Positions 48,561 through 54,640 of a DNA stretch of 64,000 nt are shown in pieces. How positions within the stretch are numbered: the first letter of the stretch is position 1; every line of letters starts with the position of its first letter. The DNA is taken from assembly GCF_051860475.1 (NCBI RefSeq), contig NZ_JBHYDW010000003.1:1-64000 (forward strand), read 5' to 3'. Origin of the DNA: Elioraea sp051860475 (GTDB taxonomy: Bacteria > Pseudomonadota > Alphaproteobacteria > Acetobacterales > Acetobacteraceae). The notes beneath the pieces are model-generated. The model saw only the letters and a program-made list of their open reading frames with translations, had not been told where the DNA came from and did not search any database. A program made the position numbers and the translations under genes.

Positions 48561-49546
48561 GCCACGCCTCCGTCGAGCAGGTGACACGCGGCGCGATGCC
48601 CTGCCTCCAGCGGCACGGGGCGCGGCACCTCGCGCGAACAGCGCGGGCCCGCCTCGGGGCAGCGTGGATGGAACGGACAGCCGGGAGGCGGGGCGAGCGG
48701 CGAGGGCAGGTCGCCGCCGACATGGCGCTTGCGCGCGGCCCCCGGCTGGTCGAGCCGCGGCACGGCGGCGAGCAGCGCGCGGGTGTAGGGATGCGCGGGA
48801 CGTTTCGTTACCGCATCGCGCGGCCCCTCCTCGACGATCGTGCCGAGATACATGACGGCGATGCGGTGGGCGAGATGCGCCACCACGGCGAGGTCGTGGC
48901 TGACGAACAGCAGCGTCAGCCCCATCTCGGCGCGCAGATCGCGCAGCAGCCCCAGTACCTGCGCCTGCACCGAGACGTCGAGGGCCGAGACCGGCTCATC
49001 GCAGACCACGAACTCGGGCTTGAGGATCAGCGCGCGGGCGATGCCGATGCGCTGGCGCTGACCGCCGGAGAACTGGTGCGGGTAGCGGTCCATGTGCGCG
49101 CGCGCGAGCCCGACCCGATCGAGCATCTGCGCCACGCGCGCCTCGGCCTCGGGCCCGCGCAGCTTGGCATGGAGCGTGAGCGGCAGGCTGACGATCTCGC
49201 GCACGGTGCGGCGCGGGTTGAGCGACGCGTAGGGGTCCTGGAAGATGATCTGCATGCGCGGCCGGAGGGGCCGCAGCGCGTCCTCGGGCAAGGTGGTGAT
49301 GTCCTGGCCGTCGAAGCGGATGGTGCCGCCGGTCGGGTCGTGCAGGCGGATCAGCAGACGGCCGAGCGTGGACTTGCCGCAGCCGGATTCGCCGATCAGG
49401 CCGAGCGTCTCGCCGCGCGCGATATCGAGATCGACCCCGTTCACCGCGCGCACGCTCGGCGCCGGCGCGCGCGTGATCCGCGCGGCCAGCGTGCGCGCGA
49501 GCGGATAGGCCTTGGCCAGCCCGCGCGCCTCGATCAGCGCGGTCAT
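48557..49546 (-). CDS. Oligopeptide ABC transporter ATPase (OppF/DppF-like)
   Basis: The 329-residue ATPase has Walker A GESGCGKSTLGRLLIRLHDP, RMQIIFQDPYASLNPRRTV, signature FSGGQRQRIGIARALILKP, Walker B VVCDEPVSALDVSVQAQ and LLFVSHDLAVV. The C-terminal Cys motif GCPFHPRCPEAGPRC is typical of OppF. It overlaps the OppD gene by 4 nt and the C45 hydrolase gene by 4 nt. Confidence 0.95.
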   Translation of the reverse strand: MTALIEARGLAKAYPLARTLAARITRAPAPSVRAVNGVDLDIARGETLGLIGESGCGKSTLGRLLIRLHDPTGGTIRFDGQDITTLPEDALRPLRPRMQIIFQDPYASLNPRRTVREIVSLPLTLHAKLRGPEAEARVAQMLDRVGLARAHMDRYPHQFSGGQRQRIGIARALILKPEFVVCDEPVSALDVSVQAQVLGLLRDLRAEMGLTLLFVSHDLAVVAHLAHRIAVMYLGTIVEEGPRDAVTKRPAHPYTRALLAAVPRLDQPGAARKRHVGGDLPSPLAPPPGCPFHPRCPEAGPRCSREVPRPVPLEAGHRAACHLLDGGVA

Positions 49547-50514
49547 GCGACCTCCTCGGCGCGCAGACAGCGCGACCAGCGGCCGGGCGCGACCGCGCGC
49601 AACGCGACGGGCTGGGCGCACGCCTCGATCGCGAGCGGGCAGCGGTTGCGGAAGCGGCAGCCGGCATCGACGCGCGCGAGATCGGGCACCTGTCCCGGGA
49701 TCGCGTGCAGCGGGCGGTCAGGGTCCTCGAGCGAGGGCAGGCTCGCCATCAACCCGCGCGTGTAGGGGTGGCGCGGCGCGGCGATCACCTCGGCGGTGGG
49801 CCCGGTTTCCACCACCTGGCCCGCATACATCACCATCACCCGCGCGCAGCGTTCGGCGACCACGCCGAGATCATGCGTGATCATCGCGACCGCCAGCCCG
49901 GTCTCCTCGCGCAGCTCGTCGATCAGGTCGAGCACCTGGGCGCGGATGGTGACGTCGAGCGCCGTCGTCGGCTCGTCGGCGACCAGCAGGCGCGGCTGGC
50001 CGGCGAGCGCGATCGCGATCATCGCGCGCTGGCGCATCCCGCCCGAGAACTGGTGCGGGTAGTCGTCGAGCCGCCGTTCCGGCGACGGAATGCCCACGCG
50101 ATGCAGCAGCGCCACCGCCTGGTCGCGCGCCTCTGTCCCGCTGCGCGCGAGCCCGTGTGTCAGGACGGTCTCGATGATCTGCGTGCCGATGGTGAAGGCC
50201 GGATTGAGGGCAGAGAGCGCGTCCTGCATCGCCAGCGCCATGGCGCGGCCGCGCAGCGCGCGCAGCGACGACGGCGGCAGGCGCGCGAGGTCCGTGCCGT
50301 CGAACAGGATCGCACCCGCCTCGATCCGTCCGGGCGGACGCACGAGGCCGAGCACGGAGAGGAACGTCACGCTCTTGCCCGAACCCGACTCGCCGACCAC
50401 GCCGAGCGCCTCGCCGGGGTCGATGTCGAGATCGACGCCGTCGCAGGCGGCGAGCGGGCCGCGCCGCGTCGGGAACACCGTGCGCAGGCCGCGCACCGAC
50501 AACAGCGCCGTCAT
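49543..50514 (-). CDS. Oligopeptide ABC transporter ATPase (OppD/DppD-like)
   Basis: The 323-residue ATPase has GESGSGKSVTFLSVLGLVRPPG, MAMQDALSALNPAFTIG, FSGGMRQRAMIAIALAGQP, LLVADEPTTALDVTIRAQ and AMITHDLGVVAE. The Q-loop region reads ALAMQDALSALNP, where most family members have MVFQDPMTSLNP; this is a mild variation. The Cys motif GCRFRNRCPLAIEAC is present. ATGA overlaps join it to the permease and OppF genes. Confidence 0.95.
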   Translation of the reverse strand: MTALLSVRGLRTVFPTRRGPLAACDGVDLDIDPGEALGVVGESGSGKSVTFLSVLGLVRPPGRIEAGAILFDGTDLARLPPSSLRALRGRAMALAMQDALSALNPAFTIGTQIIETVLTHGLARSGTEARDQAVALLHRVGIPSPERRLDDYPHQFSGGMRQRAMIAIALAGQPRLLVADEPTTALDVTIRAQVLDLIDELREETGLAVAMITHDLGVVAERCARVMVMYAGQVVETGPTAEVIAAPRHPYTRGLMASLPSLEDPDRPLHAIPGQVPDLARVDAGCRFRNRCPLAIEACAQPVALRAVAPGRWSRCLRAEEVA

Positions 50515-51401
50515 GAGGTGTGCAGCCTGGGGTCGAAGGCGTCGCGCAGCCCCTGGCTCGCGAGGTTGATGGACAGCACGAGCGCGAGGATCGCGAGGCC
50601 CGGCACGGTCGAGACCCACCAGGCGTCCACCAGGAAGTCGCGCCCGTCGGCGACCATCGAGCCCCACGATGCCGTCGGCGGCTGCACGCCGAGGCCGAGG
50701 AACGAGAGCGAGGCCTCCATGATGATCACGTAGGCCATACGGAAAGTGGCGACGACCAGCACCGGCGACAGCACGTTGGGCAGGATCTCGCGCAGCATGA
50801 TGTGCAGCGGCCGGCAGCCGACCGCGCGCGCGGCTTCGACATAGTCCTGCTCGCGCGCGGCGAGCGTCTCGCCGCGCACCACGCGGCAGGTGAACACCCA
50901 CTCCTTGTAGACCAGCGCGAGGACGATGTTGTGCAGCCCCGGCCCCATCATCGCCATCAGCCCGATCGCGAACACGAGATAGGGGAAGCCGAGCAGCGTA
51001 TCGACCAGCCGCGAGATCAGCGTGTCGGTCCAGCCGCGCAGATAGCCGGCGGCAAGCCCCGCCATCGTGCCGATCGCGGCGGCGATCGCGATCACAAGCC
51101 CGGCGACCAGCAGCGAGACGCGCGCGCCGTAGATCAGCCGCGAGAGGATGTCGCGGCCGAGCCCATCGCAGCCGAGCAGGAAGCCCCACTCGCCGCCCTC
51201 GGCCCAGGCAGGGGCCTGGAGGCGGCGGAACAGGTCGGCCTCGGCCGGATCGTGCGGCGCGATCAGCGGCGCGGCGAGGGCGATGACGATGAAGGCGAGA
51301 ATGACGATCGCCGAGCCGAGCGCGGTCTTGTTGCCAGCGAAGCGGATCAGCCCCAGCCGCAGCGGCGAGATCGGGCGGTCCTCGATCGCGGCCGCGCTCA
51401 C
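50511..51401 (-). CDS. Oligopeptide ABC transporter permease (OppC/DppC-like)
   Basis: This 296-residue permease has KTALGSAIVILAFIVIALAAPLIAPHDP, LLGCDGLGRDILSRLIYGARVSLL and the EAA loop DYVEAARAVGCRPLHIMLREILPN. ASLSFLGLGVQPPTASWGSMVADGR is also present. GTG 51399-51401 is the start, since it overlaps the OppB stop (GTGA). It is one of the two channel subunits of the second importer. Confidence 0.93.
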   Translation of the reverse strand: MSAAAIEDRPISPLRLGLIRFAGNKTALGSAIVILAFIVIALAAPLIAPHDPAEADLFRRLQAPAWAEGGEWGFLLGCDGLGRDILSRLIYGARVSLLVAGLVIAIAAAIGTMAGLAAGYLRGWTDTLISRLVDTLLGFPYLVFAIGLMAMMGPGLHNIVLALVYKEWVFTCRVVRGETLAAREQDYVEAARAVGCRPLHIMLREILPNVLSPVLVVATFRMAYVIIMEASLSFLGLGVQPPTASWGSMVADGRDFLVDAWWVSTVPGLAILALVLSINLASQGLRDAFDPRLHTS

Positions 51402-52405
51402 AGCCGCACCTTCGGGTTGAGCGCGGTGTAGAGCAGGTCGGCGATGAAGTTCAGCAGCACATAGGTGACCGCGTAGAGCAGCACGGCGGCCTGCACGAGC
51501 GGATAGTTGCGCGCGAAGATGCTCTCGACCACGAGGCGCCCCAGCCCCGGCCAGCCGAACACCGTCTCGACGATCATGTTGCCGCCGAGCAGGGAGCCGG
51601 TCTCGATCGCGGTGACGGTGACGGCCGGGATCAGCGCGTTCTTCAGCGCATGGCGCAGCAGCACGCGCCGTCGCGAGAGCCCCTTGGCCTCGGCGAACAG
51701 CACGTAGTCGGAGGCGAGCACCTCGGCCATGGCGCTGCGCACCACGCGCGCGAGCAGGGCGGCGGTCGGCAGGCCGAGCGTCACCGCGGGCAGCACCAGA
51801 TGCGCGACCGTGTTGCCGAAGGCGGCCGGATCGCCAGCGAGCAGCGTGTCGATCAGCATGAAGCCGGTGGCGCGCGGCACCTCGAAGGCGAAGCCGATCC
51901 GCCCGCCCACCGGCAGCAGGCGGAACTCCACCGCGAACAGCAGGATCAGCAGGATGCCGAACCAGAACCCCGGCAGCGAGACGCCGAACAGCGACGCGGC
52001 GGAGAGCGCGCGGTCGATCCAGCGATCCCGCTTCACCGCCGCGATCACGCCGAGCGGGATCGCCACCAGGATCGCGACGATCAGCGCGACGAGCGTGAGC
52101 TCGATGGTCGCCGGCAGCCGTTCGGCGATCACGTCCCACACCGGCCGGCGGTGGAAGAACGAGATGCCGAAATCGCCGCGCAGCGCGTTGCCGAGGAACA
52201 CCAGGAAGCGTTCGACCAGCGGGCGATCCAGGCCGAGATCGCGCCGCAGCGCGGCCGCCTGCTCCTCGGTCGCGCGCTGATCGGCGAGCATGATCTCCAC
52301 CGGGTCGCCCGGCGTCAGCGTGATCATCAGGAAGACGATCAGGCTGACGCCGAGCAGCACCGGCAGAAGCTGGGCGAGCCGCTCGGCCAGCCGGGTCGCG
52401 GTCAT
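51398..52405 (-). CDS. Oligopeptide ABC transporter permease (OppB/DppB-like)
   Basis: This 335-residue permease has the N-terminal helix LAQLLPVLLGVSLIVFLMITLTPGDP, the loop QAAALRRDLGLDRPLVERFLVFL, six helices and the EAA loop DYVLFAEAKGLSRRRVLLRHALKNALIP. VFGWPGLGRLVVESIFARNYPLVQ is diagnostic of OppB. It is the intact paralogue of the frameshifted DppB gene. It lies 19 nt after the receptor gene. Confidence 0.95.
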   Translation of the reverse strand: MTATRLAERLAQLLPVLLGVSLIVFLMITLTPGDPVEIMLADQRATEEQAAALRRDLGLDRPLVERFLVFLGNALRGDFGISFFHRRPVWDVIAERLPATIELTLVALIVAILVAIPLGVIAAVKRDRWIDRALSAASLFGVSLPGFWFGILLILLFAVEFRLLPVGGRIGFAFEVPRATGFMLIDTLLAGDPAAFGNTVAHLVLPAVTLGLPTAALLARVVRSAMAEVLASDYVLFAEAKGLSRRRVLLRHALKNALIPAVTVTAIETGSLLGGNMIVETVFGWPGLGRLVVESIFARNYPLVQAAVLLYAVTYVLLNFIADLLYTALNPKVRL

Positions 52406-52424
52406 GGCGGAGCGGCCGCTCCGG

Positions 52425-53969
52425 TCAGGCGATGCGCACCCGGTGCAGGTTGATCCGGCTGTCGGCCTGCGGCGTCCAGCCGGCGATGCGCTTCGAGACG
52501 CCGTAGAGATCCTGCGGCAGCCAGAGGAAGATCCACGGCGCCTGGTCGGTCACGATCGCCTGCGCGCGCTGGTACATCTCGGCGCGCTTGCCCTGATCGG
52601 GCTCGGTCTCGGCGGCATCGAGCAGCCGATCCACCTCGGTGTTCGAGAACCCCGCCGAATTGCCGCGCCCGCCCGTCCGCAGCGTCGGCACCATGATGTC
52701 GGACGGATCGAGCGAGCCGTTGCCCCAGGAGGTGAGATACATGTCGCGCTCGCGCCGGCGGTCGGGGTTCTGCCACATCGGCGTCAGCACCGCGCCCTCC
52801 CAGATCTGCGCGCGCACGCGCAGGCCCGTGCGCGAGAGCAGCGCGGCAATCGCCTCGCCCACCTCCTTCAGCGCGGCGGTGGTGTCGATCACCAGCTCGG
52901 TGCCCTCGGCCACGCCCGCCTCGGCGAGCAGCGCGCGGGCGCGGGCGAGGTCGTGGCGGTACTCCGGCAGATCGGCGTTGAAGGCGAAGGCATCGGGGCT
53001 CATCACGCCGCGCAGCGCGGTCGCGGTGTTGTTGAGGATGCGGCTGATGATCGCGCCCTTGTCGAGTGCGTGGTTCAGCGCGCGGCGCACGCGCACATCC
53101 GAGAACGGCGCCTTGGCGTTGTTGAGCGAGACGAAGAAGGTGCGCGTGCCGTTCACCTTGGCGACGTCGGCGTTGGCGCTCGCCTCCACCTGGCGCATGG
53201 CAGAGGGCGGCAGCTCGTTGATGATGTCCACCTCGCCGGCGAGCAGGGCGGCGATGCGCGCGCTGTTCTCGGGGACGACGCGGAAGATCACGCGGTCCAC
53301 CTGTGCGGGGCCGGCCGGCGGGATCTCGGTCGAGCCGCCGTAGTAGCCGTCGAAGCGCTCCATGATCACCGCCTCGCCGCGGCGCCATTCGGCCAGCCTG
53401 TAGGGGCCGCAGCCGTCGGGGCGGGTCTGCATGCCTTCCTGGCCGACGCGCTCGAGATGGCGGCGGTTCACCACCTCCTGGAACGGCAGCATCGCGCCGA
53501 GGATCGGCCAGGGCTCGCCCAGGATCATGCGCACGGTGCGCTCGTCCACGACCACCGTGTCCTGGAGCGGGCCGAGCAGGCCCTTGCGCGGGCTGGTCTG
53601 CCCGCCCATGGCGTTGTCCTTCACCAGCCGGTTGAAGGTGAAGGCGACGTCCTCGGCGGTGAGCGGGTCGCCGGAGTGGAAGCGGATGCCCGAACGGATA
53701 CGGAACTCGTAGGTCTTGGCATCGACGGCGCGCCAGGACTCGGCGATCTCGGGCACCACCTTCATGGCGGGGTCGCGCGTGAGCAGCCCGTCATGGATGT
53801 TGCGGATGATGGTCTGGGTCTCGCGGTTGCGGTGGTTCGCCGGGTCGAGGGTCAGCGCGTCCTGGCTGAAGCCGACCCGCACGTCGCGGGTGCGCGTCTG
53901 CGCGGCGAGCGGGCCCGGCACCGCCGCGACGGCGGCGGCGGTCGCGAGCAGACTGCGGCGTCCGATCAT
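52425..53969 (-). CDS. Peptide ABC transporter substrate-binding protein (family 5), second system
   Basis: The 514-residue receptor starts MIGRRSLLATAAAVAAVPGP, a twin-arginine-like signal ending AAQT. Family marks are DALTLDPANHRNRETQTIIRNIHDGLLTRDPAMKVVPEIAESW, FRIRSGIRFHSGDPLTAEDVAFTF, GCGPYRLAEWRRG and VRVRRALNHALDKGAII. ATG 53967-53969 has GGGAGA 6 nt upstream. It is the first gene of the sigma-54-controlled operon (receptor, OppB, OppC, OppD, OppF, C45 hydrolase, activator). Confidence 0.93.
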   Translation of the reverse strand: MIGRRSLLATAAAVAAVPGPLAAQTRTRDVRVGFSQDALTLDPANHRNRETQTIIRNIHDGLLTRDPAMKVVPEIAESWRAVDAKTYEFRIRSGIRFHSGDPLTAEDVAFTFNRLVKDNAMGGQTSPRKGLLGPLQDTVVVDERTVRMILGEPWPILGAMLPFQEVVNRRHLERVGQEGMQTRPDGCGPYRLAEWRRGEAVIMERFDGYYGGSTEIPPAGPAQVDRVIFRVVPENSARIAALLAGEVDIINELPPSAMRQVEASANADVAKVNGTRTFFVSLNNAKAPFSDVRVRRALNHALDKGAIISRILNNTATALRGVMSPDAFAFNADLPEYRHDLARARALLAEAGVAEGTELVIDTTAALKEVGEAIAALLSRTGLRVRAQIWEGAVLTPMWQNPDRRRERDMYLTSWGNGSLDPSDIMVPTLRTGGRGNSAGFSNTEVDRLLDAAETEPDQGKRAEMYQRAQAIVTDQAPWIFLWLPQDLYGVSKRIAGWTPQADSRINLHRVRIA

Positions 53970-54032
53970 GGTCGTCTCCCGTTGGTGTTGGCTGCGGCGC
54001 GCGCAGCTTGGCGCCGTCATCATCCCCTGCGC

Positions 54033-54048
54033 AGCAAGCGGCGTGCCA
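54033..54048 (-). promoter_or_regulatory. Perfect sigma-54 -24/-12 promoter of the second peptide-importer operon
   Basis: The minus strand reads TGGCACGCCGCTTGCT, an exact match to the sigma-54 consensus TGGCACG-N4-TTGCW. The -24 GG is at 54046-54047 and the -12 GC at 54034-54035. The expected start is near 54022, giving a leader of about 53 nt before the receptor ATG. Eleven of its sixteen bases, TGGCACGCCGC, are identical to the AtuA promoter. Confidence 0.82.
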
Positions 54049-54139
54049 TCGCAGCCACGCGGGCGGTTTCGGCGGTCGGCCTGTTGCGGGGTCGTGACAG
54101 GCGTGTGTTTCGCGCCATGGCGTGCCGCGCGCGCACCGG

Positions 54140-54240
54140 TCAGATCAGGTGGGCGTGGTTCCGCTGGAAGACGTTCAGCGCATCGTCCAGCGCCACGCCG
54201 ATCCCGCCGGCACCGGACCAGGGCGTGCCGGCATGGACGG
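54140..54240 (-). pseudogene. C-terminal relic of an unidentified protein
   Basis: A minus-strand frame ends at TGA 54140-54142 and reads HAGTPWSGAGGIGVALDDAL then NVFQRNHAHLI. Nearly all third codon positions are G or C, as in true genes here, but no start codon precedes it before the repeat cluster. It looks like the tail of a gene cut off by the repeats. I do not recognise the family. Confidence 0.35.
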
Positions 54241-54241
54241 C

Positions 54242-54280
54242 GGCGCTGGCGCGGCTGCTGGAGTTGAACCGAGCGCGGGC
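54242..54280 (+). repeat. Upstream copy of the 3' end of the RM gene
   Basis: The sequence 54242-54280 matches 57416-57453, the last codons of the type IIG enzyme, at nearly every position; both can be read as ALARLL(E/D)LNRARA. The copy runs directly into a repeat unit, just as the RM gene does. It is either a relic of a second enzyme of this family or the trace of a duplication that placed the RM gene here. Confidence 0.65.
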
Positions 54281-54608
54281 AGCACCCTCACCCTGTCCCT
54301 CTCCCGCAAGCGGGAGAGGGAACCCGGCGACTCCCTCGCCCCCGGAATGGGTGAGAGGGTTGGGGTGAGGGGGCGGTTGGCCCGGGTCGCAGCACCCTCA
54401 CCCTGTCCCGGGTCCGAGCGCGGGAGAGGGAACCCGGCGGCGACGCTGCGTCCCTTCTCCCCCGCCAGGGGGAGAAGGTCAGGATGAGGGGGCGTTGGCC
54501 CGGGTCGCAGCACCCTCACCCTGTCCCTCTCCCGCACGCGGGAGAGGGAACCCGACGGCCACTCCCTCGCCCCCGGAACGGGGGAGAGGGACAGGGTGAG
54601 GGGGTTGC
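54281..54608 (+). repeat. Three tandem GC-rich palindromic repeat units
   Basis: Units begin AGCACCCTCACCCTGTCCC at 54281, 54391 and 54509 and are about 100-118 nt long. Each carries an inverted repeat of the type CTCTCCCGC..GCGGGAGAG followed by GGAACCCG(G/A)CG. A second dyad follows, built from CCCTCGCCCCCGG or CCCTTCTCCCCC and its complement, then a GAGGGGG run and, in the first two units, GTTGGCCCGGGTCG. They resemble REP/BIME-type intergenic elements. Confidence 0.8.
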
Positions 54609-54640
54609 CCCAACCGCCCGCACCCGCAACGCTCCGTCTC

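Larger units (their letters stand above)
53970..54640. other. Long intergenic region: sigma-54 promoter, gene relic and palindromic repeats
   Basis: These 671 nt separate the second importer operon from the restriction-modification gene and hold no complete gene. From left to right they contain the importer leader, its sigma-54 promoter (54033-54048), a 20-nt motif shared with the activator gene (54099-54118), a coding relic on the minus strand (54140-54240), a copy of the 3' end of the RM gene (54242-54280) and three repeat units (54281-54608). Confidence 0.7.

Noticed and set aside
54281..54608. CRISPR array
   Set aside because: The units are long, internally palindromic and lack uniform short repeats with unique spacers; no cas genes are present.
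54596..54640. GTG start at 54596 for the RM enzyme
   Set aside because: It lies inside a palindromic repeat unit and would add a Pro/Ala-rich tail not expected for MmeI-like enzymes; ATG 54641 is preferred.
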